From positions 62,001 to 126,000 of the forward strand of contig JACKQL020000043.1 in the NCBI GenBank assembly GCA_018296165.2: a DNA stretch of 64,000 nucleotides. Direction: 5' to 3'. Below the pieces are notes generated by a model, which saw only the letters and a program-made list of their open reading frames with translations, had not been told where the DNA came from and did not search any database. This DNA is from Termitomyces sp. T153. Its lineage: Eukaryota > Basidiomycota > Agaricomycetes > Agaricales > Lyophyllaceae. Each line of letters starts with the position of its first letter. Position 1 is the stretch's first letter. Position numbers and translations under genes: made by a program. Shown in pieces: positions 35,405-46,265 of this stretch.

Positions 35405-35857
35405 GTGGAGTATGTGTATTCATTTATATTATCGCGTATATATTCGAAACCTTGTTAATGCGAGTAAGATGATGAGGAAGTTCGGGCGAGCGTTGCGGGA
35501 AAGAATGCAATTCTTTGAGTCCACGCATTTTTCGAGCGCGGTACGTCCTCCCGAGAGAGGAAGGGGGCCGAAACTCAAGCCAACTATGAGGGACTAGTGA
35601 GATACGCGTAGTAGTAGACTGAAAACTGTAGGTGGACTGGGAAGAAGATTCACCTGCGAGCACAGTGTGAGACGACGGGGGTCGTCTCACTGTTGCCCGC
35701 AGATATATATTGTAAAGAGAACAATGTATACAAAGGGACTGGCGAGACAATGATACAAACGAAAGTGAAGAGTGTGAAGAGAACGGTGATCTAATTTTCG
35801 CCCGAATTAATCCCGAAAAATGCCCGATCCATGAACATTATTCATTTGACTCATCCA
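35405..35857. other. Intergenic between convergent genes
   Basis: The 3' flanks of the patatin-like gene (plus) and the cyclin-fold gene (minus). No coding signal or repeat is seen. Confidence 0.45.
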
Positions 35858-38800
35858 TTACATATTACAGGACAACGAATAACTGTGAGAACTAGACAGG
35901 GCACAAACGAAGCAGTAAACATAGACTCGGAACGAACGCCGGCATACAAGCTAAACAAAACAACATGAGCACGAGCATGAGCCATCCCACACCAATCCAG
36001 GTACACATCACCGCAATTACACCAGGATACGGGTATCAATCAATCACACAACATACACACCAACCACATCTTTCAACCACATTCTACACCGCTCGATCGT
36101 CTCCTGAGAATCAAAACCGAGGTCAACAACATCTCAACACAGTTGATTCTGACACGAATCCCCACACCGAAGCAAAACAAATAAAGACTGTTACTCACCT
36201 CATCGGCACCTACCAGTCCCATCAATTCGCTCTTCACATCCTGCACTGCTCTCTCCGCCCTCGCTTCTCTCTCCCTCCTCCACTTACTCGAAGCGACGGG
36301 CGGACCAGGTGCAGCACACAGCTCGTACATGTACCAGGGCTCCACGTCTTCGTACCGGCGTACAAGCACGACGCAGAGGCCATGGAGAAGCGCGGATGCA
36401 GTGAGGAGGGAGAGTGGGTATTTGAGCACGTCTGATTCTGTTCGTTTGGGATAATTAAAGTGGATTAGTGAATTAAGTTTGTGTTTCGTCCTCGAGACCA
36501 ATCCTATTGGAACGAAGTACCAAAGAGGATGAATGGGAGGTAGAACTAGAACAAACAGAGAACCGAATGCACGAACAAAATTTGAATCCTAGCCACGATG
36601 TCGGGAAAACAAGGAACAATCGAGAATATATAAAAACGCAAAAAAAGAACACGAGCGAGTGAAAAGAACCAGCCATCTCATTATATAAATATACCCACAG
36701 TCCGAATAATCAATCACAGAGCGAAAAGAAAAGAAGCACCGAACAGAGAATCCCGACCACGAATCTCTGAAACAACAAACTCACCGATCACAGCAGCACA
36801 CAAAACTCTCCACGTCTCCCTCTGCACCAAATTCCACTCCACTCCCTCTTCTCCCTTTTCACATTTATCTTTTCCAGTCCTGCGCCCGCATCCGCACTCA
36901 CTGCACCCGCACCCAACCTTGGACCCCGCATTACTAGCCCTCCTCAAAAGCCTACGGAGCCCAGGCACGCCCTCCCACACCTCGCCCAGCAGGCCCTGGG
37001 GCGTATCTCCCAGTCTAAACTGCAGAGCGCCGAGGACGTCGCGGTGCGCTGTCTGATGGCGTTGATAGGGGCGAGAGTTGGTGTTAGTGTGGTTTGCGCG
37101 GAGTGAAGGGGTACGGGGGGGAGACAGAGACGGAGAGAGAGAGGGAAGGGGAAATGGGAAAGGGACACACCTCGAGATCATCGTAACCCACCGGCCCATG
37201 CGGCGCAATCTTCATAAATTCCTGTGCGTACACGGGGAGAAGCGGGTGCAGAAAGTCGCGGTGGTACTGTTCAGTATTGATCGTGGGTTAGTGCGAGCAC
37301 GAGGAACAGTGTGTCATATTGATAGCATGTACGTGGGGTCAGAGGGGTGGACGAAGGGAAGAACGGACCTTGATACTAATACCCAAACAAGCAACTCCAA
37401 CGTCCCACGTAACGAGTCTCCTTCCTTCTTCGTCTAGCTCGCTTCCGAATGCCCACCTTTCCATTTCCCTTTCCCTTTCATTCCTACTTCCCCGTCCGCT
37501 TTCCTTCTCAGCCGCACCATCACCGACCCCCGACCGCCCAACGAGCCAAAAGAACCTCAAAAACAAATATGCAGCATGGAATCGTGTTTCGGGGGACATG
37601 AGGAGCTGGTCGGCGAGGTTCGTACGACACGGTGATTGAGTTTGGGATTCGCGAGAGTGGGAAGTCGAGGTGGAGTCTGAGTAAGAATGGGGATGGGAGA
37701 AAGTGGTGGTTGTGATCGCTATTGAGGATGGGGATAAGGTGCTTGATAATGAGATAGAGGTAAGAGAGGAAGGGGTGGTTTGGATGGATGTGGGTGAGAT
37801 GGTCCCGGTGCATGTTTTGGTAGAAGAAGAGGTGGTGGATGAGAAGGAGGTGCAGGAGGAAGAAACCGAGGTGGAGGTAGAGGTAGACCTGGAGGCAGAA
37901 CTGCTGACGCTGGAGCCAGTGTAGGTGCATGTGACGCTCCCATCCTCACTATTCTCTTCACAACGATACTTACGCGTGGCTTTACGCTCTTCATCTCCTG
38001 GAGGCGGAAGGACCTGTACCCAAAAATTATAAACACAGAACCTCACCCACGACCCAAGAGCTACGACGACACTCACCTCCATAAACCAACTGATGACCTC
38101 ATCTCTCAAGTCCTCCCCAACACATTCCCATCCCCATTGCGTCTCTACCATATCCAGCCCCTCCAACCCGTCCTCCACACGCACCCCCCTCTCCCGTTCC
38201 ACGAGCCTCTGAATCCTCACACGAGCCGGGGATACTGTCGACAAAGGCGGGAGCGAGTCAGGCGGTGCGATGATCGGCACGTCTATAAGCTCATTTCGGC
38301 GTTTGTTCTTGGTGCGCGTGATGACAGGGGTGGGGACGGACATGCGAGCGTTTGGTGGGACGAGGACCGTTGGAGGTGAAGAGGGCGAGGCGGCGGCTGT
38401 TGGGATTACATTCTACGCATATATGATACCATGAGTATTAGTGTAAAGGAGAAAAAGCGCATATATGCGTAAAAAAAACTCGAATGCGTACTTCCTTGTT
38501 GTCATTGGAGTCGTGAATGGACCTCAATGACGCGGCTCGCCTTAGACTTGCAGGTGTCCTCGCGAGGTTTGTTCTCAGATGGGTGTGGGTTGATGTACGG
38601 GTGAGGATCTTTGATCGTTTGCGCGGGGGTTCAGTCTCAGTTTCTTCCCTGGAGTTTGCGTCTGTAGGAAAGTCATCGCATTTCCGAGGGCAGAGATACG
38701 ATGATGCGCGGTGGATGATACGAGAGCTGAATCCAGCTTTAGCTTTTTCGTCAAGAGCAGGAGCAGGTAGATGTATGCGCAGCAATGGAGAGCTGAGAGG

Positions 38801-39334
38801 CTGGGATGGAGCAAATACAATTGGGCTGAGGTCTGTGAATGGAGAGGCGTACGCTTCTGCGTCAATAGAGCCAGTACAAGAGAAAGAGTCTGTTTCGAAA
38901 TCAGTATCATCCGTTTCAGTGTTGACTTCAGCGCCAGTGGACGAAGTAGAAGACAATAAAGCCCGCAAGTCAAACGTTGCCTGGTAGGTATTGATAAACT
39001 CAGTGTCGTCTCCAGCACGGGTATCGACATCGACACAAGCAGCCTTGTCGACGTTGTCCTCATTTTGACGTCGCTCGACCTCACCAAGCAGCTCTCTCAA
39101 ACGACATATGAACCCTTCATCAGGTACACATGGCGCACTGTCACTGGGCTCAACTCCGAGTTCGACGGTGGTGCTGACGGTGGTGGTGCTCCCGTCCGAC
39201 CACGAAGGCGAGCTGGATGAGATGGGGTTTGGAGGCGTACTGGAGAATGTGAAGACTGGAGGACTGGAGGACGCCAGATAAACGCCAGGGGGGCTCAAGA
39301 ACCTCTCGGGTGGGCTGGAACTTGAGCTTCCCAT
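35858..39334 (-). CDS. Cyclin-fold protein, serine-rich N-terminus
   Basis: Seven exons on the minus strand (39334-38492, 38412-38077, 38013-37369, 37266-37171, 37052-36785, 36431-36199, 35950-35858) join in phase to 837 codons plus stop. The cyclin box is recognised by DEVISWFMEVLPP, SPETRFHAAYLFLRFFWLVG, LVTWDVGVACLGISIKYHRD, FLHPLLPVYAQEFM, ETAHRDVLGALQFRLGDTPQ and DVLKYPLSLLTASALLHG. Cyclins bind and activate CDKs, or as Pho80-type cyclins act in nutrient control; the exact class is not clear. The N-terminal 280 residues are Ser/Thr/Pro-rich with a basic PPRKRSK patch that may be a nuclear signal, so nuclear and phospho-regulated action is an inference. A long Ser/Thr run (37600-37960) interrupts the box. 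The 5' end and promoter are duplicated in the left repeat arm. Confidence 0.75.
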
Positions 39335-39436
39335 CGTCGAGTGCGATGAGGGAAGAGAGAGCCCTGGTTCAGAAAAAGATCGGCTCCGGATCTGGAATTC
39401 TGAATCATGTGGAAGAAAAAACCCTTTCGTCTGTAT

Positions 39437-39523
39437 TCTTTGCTAGTATATCGGTTAGTACACGCGCCTGTCATGAGACAACCTTCGTCGCGCGAAAGCT
39501 GGGTTCGACTCCCAGGCAAAGAG
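39437..39523 (+). tRNA. tRNA-Asp (anticodon GTC) with 15-nt intron
   Basis: Acceptor stem TCTTTGC pairs with GCAAAGA, discriminator G. D arm GTAT...GTAC. The anticodon stem CGCGC (39463-39467) pairs with GCGCG (39490-39494), loop C-T-GTC-A-(intron 39474-39488)-C. The T arm is CTGGG TTCGACT CCCAG. A box (TAGTATATCGG) and B box (GGTTCGACTCC) are present. The intron follows position 37, the normal place for nuclear tRNA introns. It lies about 100 bp upstream of the cyclin-fold gene, on the opposite strand. All stems were checked by eye only. Confidence 0.85.
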
Positions 39524-41340
39524 ATAACACTTGGGTAGACATCATTATTATTTATTAGTCCATATTATATATGGAATGTGGTGGTCTTTTTTTCTGGGTG
39601 CATACACACAGAAGAAATGGGTTGACTTCCAAGCAGGCCCATGTCTTATTATTAATCAATTCATCATCTTTGTTTTATTCATGTTGCTTAGACTCGAGGA
39701 CCGTTGTAGTACATATCTCCATCCCACCTCGCTCGCTCAAAAATTCTCATCGCCCTGCAACTCTCCCAATTGATCGCCCTTTCTCACTCAATAGCACCAG
39801 CCTCTTTGCAGCGGGGTCCTGCGCTGTGCTCACGCGAACTCTGGGTTCGACTACCACACAGATCGCGATCAATCATGTCTGTCATGTAAGCATGTTTTCA
39901 CATCTTGCCATACACTCAACTTCTGCATACTTAGACAATACTTACTCGATTCCCTGATCGCGCAGGCCAGTCAAACAGAGCACGATCCCCATTTAATTCG
40001 CGCGGACCGCGCTATACACATGTTTCTTCCACCATGGCTCGAACGTCAAAAAAAACATCATCTTCTCTTAAAATTTCACGACTTCAACGCTTGTGCGGAC
40101 GCTCAGCACCAGTCACGTCATCGACAGCCCTACTATAACATCACATCATCGGTTCTCTGCACTTCTATAATTTCTTTGTCTTTAAAGATACATGACGTTT
40201 GGGCCTTCGTATCCGTCATACAGACAACTGCTCACCCCATCTCAAACGCAACCGTGTGTCTTTACGTAAATACTCACAACCTTGGGCCCTCGCCGCAGCG
40301 TCAGACTCATTTGGCAAGACGCAAACTTGCGAAACGACATGCTTACTTATCATCTCGAATCTCGAGTAGGCAATGATGATGTGACCGAGGTACATGTGTG
40401 TTGTCTGACTATTATTTGCCGATCTCCAAGTTCTCGGTATGTTGAAGTGTGTGTGATTGGAACGAGGATGGTATTGTATTGATACAATCATGGTTTCTTT
40501 CAATCTTTTTGCGTTGATGAGAGGGTCTCGATGCTTGAATACTGCGATGTGATCTGTTCGCTCATGCATGTTTTCTGCCTCTACTTCTCGATTTCAGCAT
40601 CCGGTCATATGATTTGCGTATAGTATGGTATATCTTGAGTAAGGGGGGGATCGTATATGAAGTGTGCTATGATGATGATGTTCTAAAAGACATAAATAAA
40701 TTGAAGTGTTCATGAGTAAAATTGAAGTTGTCTGTATGGTAGTACGAGTACGGTATGCAGATCGTCCACAGTGATTAGTATTCAACTTGAAGGATGGATA
40801 AAGCTGCTATATTTGGCGGATTGGTGAGCTTGAAAGATGTCCGAAATTGAAGACGTACATATCTGAGCTGCATAAGTGTACCGAGTTGCATATAGACCAC
40901 GACGTATCACCATAATTGTGTAGGAGACTGTGCAAACTCAGTAAGAATCGAACGAGACGACATCAAAAACATGTAGAGTTTACGCAATTAAGGTGCCCTC
41001 CACGCCATTCATTTGTGTGGCGGGGCTAAGTTCTAGTCAAACCAGAGTCGTAAGTACACCTAGATTTTAGCTCGTGACGCACCAGCAGTGATTGGTGGCT
41101 CGGCAATCACGTCGTGACCAGAAAGCTCGATGCTCGGGATGATGCTGAAGAACAAACATTAGGTGGTGAACAAATACAAAAGATCATGACGACGAACCTT
41201 ACATATCCCAAGACATCGGCGGCCAAACACTCCCCGCCTGCTAGAGCCCGTCTTACGATCGCAATACGTACAGTGTATATCTGCACTCCCCAGGGTATCT
41301 AGGGGCCTAGCAAGTCTGTCTGCATCGGCCCCCGTCGCAG

Positions 41341-41646
41341 ATGCCAGCCGAAGAGCGCACGATATACCCACGGGGGTACATTGCCGATACCGGACTGCTA
41401 CCTCTTCCAGCCTTACGGCCGTCATTCAGGTGGGGCCCGAGCATCCCGCCCACCCCACCCTCTGTGGTTGTGCGTACGGATTCTATAACAGCGAGTGATC
41501 TAGCAGGATCGGGGAGTGTCTGTCGTGCGGTTCCTCTTCGAACGGAGTCGAGGGTCGTAGCAGACGTTGAGGAAGGCGAAAGCTTGAAGCCGAGTAGTGT
41601 GGCGACGTCTCTGCAAGCACTGAAAGAAGGTCTCAGCCGGAGTTAA
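41341..41646 (+). other. 101-codon open frame, right-arm copy
   Basis: Counterpart of 8860-9165 with only substitutions (for example SIIT to SITA, VVVDV to VVADV, ESSKP to ESLKP) and no indel. No domain is recognised. The Pro-rich TPPSVVV segment is low complexity. It may be a fragment of a gene with introns on either side (an open piece MTRKLDARDDAEEQTLGGEQ lies upstream at 41114). Confidence 0.3.
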
Positions 41647-42450
41647 ACAGTAGGCAAAAATCGCATACATCATGATCGTCTAGCTAGGTGGAGGAATAGA
41701 CGCCTCATAGCGAAGTCGACGATGAGGTCAAAGAAAGATGAGCCTGGGACGCTCCCAGAAGCCTCATATGCCGAACGTCGCTATCTGCGATCGCAACGTA
41801 TGAGACGATGGCAAGTAGTGAGGCGCAAAGGTAGTGGTAGGATAGAAAGGGGGCTCTGGAATTTCGTTGTTGTCCGCCCAGGGGTTTTATAGATCCTTGG
41901 TGGCGTATTAAAACCGCATGGGCTCGCACGGAACAAGTAACCACATGGTGAATCAATACAATATCTGTCATTTAATCCACACATCACAGATGACTTTTGT
42001 TCTCTTCTTGGATTGTGGGTGACTACTTTGACCTCGTGCTTATCCGAGTCGGGGACCAGAAGTGATCTATAGGGAAAGATCGGACCGGTTGCGCCGTACT
42101 TACACCCACACGACAATTGTATTCAACTGTACTAGTGTTCAGTTCCTGTACTGTCAGAATTGTCAACATCATCGACATACCTAGTCACCGGACTTCCCTC
42201 TCGGAAATTCTATCTCATCTCATTATCGTTATATAATTCAGGATTATTTGAAAATAAGTGGACCGTGGCGTTTCAAAGCCGCATGAACCCGCACGGAAAA
42301 GGTAACAATATGATTCGGAGTCAATACATACACCATCTGTCATTCAATCCACACGATACAGATGCTTCTTGTTCTCTTCTTGGATTGTAGGCGACTACTC
42401 GATATTGTGCTCGTCGGGGATTGAAGTATGTAGATTCGTAACTCGAAACA

Positions 42451-43249
42451 GATGAGGTAGATGACGCGTACACAATAGCGCGCCCACAACAACCATTTTG
42501 AACTAGGATTGCAAGAGGTTACCGTTCACATCCTCAACTCCAGCACTGTTTGAACCATCGAAAGCATCTACATGCCAAGCGAAATCTCCTCCCAAAGCCC
42601 CAATCCGATCGAGGTTGACTCGGAACCGCAGGAGTACATCTACCTACTGACGTATATGTACACGGAGATACTGTACACCACTAGTCGGTGGCAAAAAAGG
42701 CTCATTCAACGTCAAATCCACTTTATTCTTCGAAAGGTCTAGCCTTTGTCCGTATTATACCGTGTTGCGAAGGAACAGATCTTGCATCAGCGAGTGTCAT
42801 CGTGTCGCTTACAAGTCGGGGCTTTACAAAGTATGATATCAAGCGAAAGTCCTCTTCGCAGGTGCAAGTACACAGTTACTTATCAATCTGGAACATTCAA
42901 GTAGCATAACGTTAGAACAATAGACGTGCAACGTTTAGGCCACTGAGTTCAAGTTTGTAGTACACAAGATGACCTTACCTGATTCTATCGCGTTCAATAG
43001 TACATAGATACAGCTTGTTTATTGGCTTAAACTGATAAATTAAGCACGGCTCGGCCTGTATCAAATCCTTTTTCGATGGACAAGAACCGACAGAATGAGC
43101 GCCGTATATAGACATAAGGTTTGGTTGGTTTGCTAGTTGTGATTATACCGGCCCATGCTAAACGACCGAGCCTCGTACTACATACACATGAGATAGTGTT
43201 CTATGAAAGGTTGAGCGGACATTTCATGACGGATGGGTTATCCCTGCAA
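42451..43249. other. Intergenic, no recognised gene
   Basis: Short open frames only (such as 42688-42909), none with a known motif. It lies between the right repeat arm and an F-box/LRR-like relic. Confidence 0.35.
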
Positions 43250-44480
43250 GGATATCAGAGCGCTCATTTCTTGCTCCCGTGTTTTTGCGAAGGTTTTAGT
43301 TATATACCAGTTGTAATCCAAACTTTGCACAGGATCCTCCTCTGAATGATGCATTCTATAAAAGTAGTTCGAGATGTTCGCCAGCTTTTGGAAATACATC
43401 AGACAAGTAAGCTGGCACCTGCGGAACAACAACAGACGTAGGGATCATCTGACATCCAGAAAGCGTCAAGCATAGCTGGATAATTTCATGCTATTTATAT
43501 CGGGAATGACACAAGCATCCAACGTGTTGCCAAGCCAATCCATGTTGCAGCAGTGTTGCCTGGAGTGCACGAGACTTGATAATGTGAATGCTGGCTGAAT
43601 ATGAGGGTGTCATCCCGAAGCAAGTAAAAGGGTATAATGTGTGGGCCATGCAAGAGCCATTTCTTTGACAAAAGCGTCATCGAAATTGAGGCGTTTAAAT
43701 TGAAGTTTTATATCGTTTGCCAACTTGGAGACCTGTAATCCTGACAATGCAGTATTTTTTTTCGGAGACGAGGCCAATTGGGGAATAATTATTGATCTCA
43801 AGACGACGTGGAGGTTTTGAACAGGCTCTGACCATTTCGGAAGTCCAGCATATGAAAACCGACCAGTCAAGATCGTGATAGAGGATAGGGTGGAATCATC
43901 CATCATGATAACTTGCATTCTTAATTCCAGATTTGAGTCTCTCATAAGCCCAAGGCATGTAAGAAACGTGAATACGAGGGATGGAGGGTTGAAGGAAATC
44001 CAAATGAGAGTCGAGCGAGAAGTGAGGGGATTGTAAAGTCAGTAGCCGGGCCGAGTGGGTGAAAACTTCTGCAGTGCTTCCGTTTGTCCCGGTCGAATAT
44101 GGTCGACGGATTGGATTGAGACCTCTGTCAAAGACGGAAACCACATAGCAAGGTTAGAGATGAACGCTCGAAACGAATGTTCTGTATCTTTCCCACAGGT
44201 ATAAGAGAAAAATCGCAATCGGTAGTCCATGAGCAAAGAGATAAAAATAAAACCTTCTGAATCCCGAAGACTAATCATTAAGTGGCGGTAGAAGTGTCGG
44301 ATATTGGCTAGCAAGGCTCAACCACCTGTTGAAAAGTTGAGAGGTCTGATAAACAGAAATGCCGAGTCGGACCTTCCTACTAGTCGACCGATTTTTCTGA
44401 ACTAGCGGGCCATGTTTTTGGACACGCGAGCAGTCCGTGGGACGGATCTTCCTTCCAAATTTCCAGAACACATGCTATGA
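43250..44480 (-). pseudogene. F-box/LRR-like protein relic
   Basis: Minus-strand pieces in several frames resemble the leucine-rich half of mushroom F-box proteins: LAMWFPSLTEVSIQSVDHIR, SARLLTLQSPHFSLDSHLDF, IPRIHVSYMPWAYERLKSGI and DDAFVKEMALAWPTHYTLLL. These would normally follow one another in one frame; here they are separated by stops and shifts. F-box proteins link substrates to SCF ubiquitin ligases, but no F-box itself is clear in this copy. The assignment rests on pattern resemblance, so confidence is moderate at best. Confidence 0.4.
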
Positions 44481-44664
44481 GTTGACTAAGATATCAGAGG
44501 CAGAGAGAACGTACGAAGTCATCTCCTTGTGCTATTCACAAATTCTCTGGCTCACAGGCGTCAAGCTATTCATATTTGGCCACACAACAGGCAGAGTGAG
44601 CTCACAGGTCGCGGCAGGTACACAAAAGAGCAACAATATAATGATATCGCTTGTCAGACGTTTC

Positions 44665-44875
44665 TATGACTGCGTGAATCCAAATAAATCCACAGAATTT
44701 AATGAATCACAAATATTGATTATAACGAGGAATCGAGAGGAATCTCCAACGTCCAATCAAGCCACAAATCAGATTACTCAGGCTTAAGTGTTAGGCTTAA
44801 GTGAGTGATCTTGATAAATCCACATAAATCTGATTTACCCATGATTTAAATCAGCTTCCAATCAAACTGGATTCA
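44665..44875. repeat. AT-rich possible MITE with weak terminal inverted repeat
   Basis: TGAATCCA near 44676 faces TGGATTCA near 44868. Inside are inverted AATCAGATT/AATCTGATT and a direct AGGCTTAAGTG doubled near 44779-44803. The terminal repeat is only 8 bp and no target duplication is certain. Confidence 0.25.
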
Positions 44876-45359
44876 TACTCCGATAAGAAATGTGTGACAA
44901 GTCTTCTTGCAGGGCTCGTTTGCCACGATCTTGACGATCTCAGAAACGTAGGGACAACGACACATCGCGTCCTTCACGTACGATCACAGTTGTGTCATCG
45001 GAAGGTGGAAGGATGTTTCCTCATAGCGAGGAGAAAAGAAAAGAAGAACGAATCGAGATATATATCGATTATGTAAACAACATTTCTTATCAGGGTTACT
45101 ACACATTTATCACCTACTCTCCATGCAGACTTTGGAGGAACCGAATCTTCAGCTTCAAAGTGTACATGTGTAGACTAGACCACCTGATACACCTCTAGTA
45201 GCGCCCGGGCATACAGCAATTTGCCGTTGATAGTTATCTCCCCGACAGGGGTCAACAACGTTGCAGCCTCGAGGCTTGGGGAAAGTTTGTATAACTTAAG
45301 GTATGGCCATTTTTGGAAACCCTCACAAAGGCTCCGTTTCTCATCTTCACATTGCCAGG
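44876..45359. other. Intergenic, 5' flank of the lectin gene
   Basis: No convincing gene on the plus strand. A 77-codon minus-strand frame (45175-45408) overlaps the lectin start and has no known motif. Confidence 0.35.
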
Positions 45360-46072
45360 ATGACCTTCCACGGATTTGTGTTCCAAATCTCCAACGCATA
45401 CTATCCACGCCAGGTGATACAGATTGGGCCTAATAATGTTACTGGTGCGTAGACTAAAGCTTTGTTGACCTTGGTCATACCCACATGCTTGTGATTAGTG
45501 AATTCATCCAAAAACTTCAATGGCAATGGTCAGAAAGTGCGCACTCCCCAGAAGTATCATAATCACTCGTACATTTTCGCGATTAATGCTTCTTTCAGTG
45601 GACTTTCTGGCATGTATATTCGGATAATAGCTACGTGATTCGTAATTACCCAAGCGGCCGGTTCCTTGGTTTGTCATATCATGGCGAGCTTGTGGGTGTT
45701 AACGAGGATGTTGCTATTCACTGGGAGGTACAACCTTCCGGATACGATCCTAGCACCTGGGTGTGAGTTTAAGTTCCCTAGGCCGTAACGCGTCTTCTGA
45801 ATCTCTCAATATCTAGTATTCGAATGAAAAAGGATACTTTCGATCGCGTTCTAACACTAACCGAAGCTGATGGTGCAGTGATTCTTGATTATGCTGACTC
45901 ACGAAGGGGTGAGCTCCAGGAATGGCGGTTAAAAGATACAGGTATGTATTTAGATTACATTGCATGATTCATTCATTTTTGACCTACGAGGTACTCAGGG
46001 TATCATTGGCCCAGCGAAGACTCTCCACTGGCAGAGTTCATTATTGAATCGGAAGAGACGATGGATCTCTGA
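45360..46072 (+). CDS. Ricin-B-like beta-trefoil lectin
   Basis: Five exons (45360-45444, 45499-45536, 45599-45762, 45817-45941, 45999-46072) join in phase to 161 aa. The start MTFHGFVFQISNAYYPRQVI and the exon pair giving NFNGNGQKWTFWHVYSDNSY match the layout of fungal ricin-B-type lectins (a Q-K/x-W motif closing the first trefoil repeat). YVIRNYPSGRFLGL, IHWEVQPSG, LTLTEADGAVILDYAD and LQEWRLKD mark later repeats. No signal peptide, so probably cytoplasmic, as other mushroom lectins are. Sugar specificity cannot be read from sequence; some relatives act in defence against animals. The exact repeat pattern is degenerate, so a related non-lectin trefoil (for example protease-inhibitor type) remains possible. 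Confidence 0.6.
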
Positions 46073-46265
46073 TATGATCACTGGCATTTCAAGGTTATAC
46101 TTCGAATACAGGCGTTGTCTGCCTGTCGCAATCCAAAGCTGATCAATCAGGAACTAAATCAAGGACCAATTTGAACAAGTGATGTAGCAGTATTTTGACG
46201 TTAAAGACACATGAACATTCCGGACGTTCGAAGGAGATACATAGAAATGACGAGCTAGAGATTAT

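Larger units (their letters stand above)
39269..42450 (-). repeat. Right arm of the ~3 kb inverted repeat
   Basis: Reverse-complement match to 8130-11162. From its left edge it contains the first 22 codons of the cyclin-fold gene, the upstream tRNA-Asp, the GCGCGGTCCGCGCGAATTAA block near 39999, the segments 40560-40830 and 41114-41302, the 101-codon frame 41341-41646, and two copies of the 150-bp module (about 41895-42035 and 42270-42410). Because the tRNA and the gene start are intact here, this arm is probably the source copy. Confidence 0.82.

Noticed and set aside
36073..38400. Several long plus-strand open frames opposite the cyclin-fold gene (for example 37703-37924).
   Set aside because: They are antisense to exons of a seven-exon minus-strand gene that stays in phase throughout. 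Their composition is the mirror of Ser/Thr codons.
39795..39885. Second tRNA-like site (CTCTGGGTTCGACTACC) in the right arm.
   Set aside because: Only a B-box/T-arm-like string is present. No acceptor or anticodon stem can be formed around it, and the left arm lacks the string.
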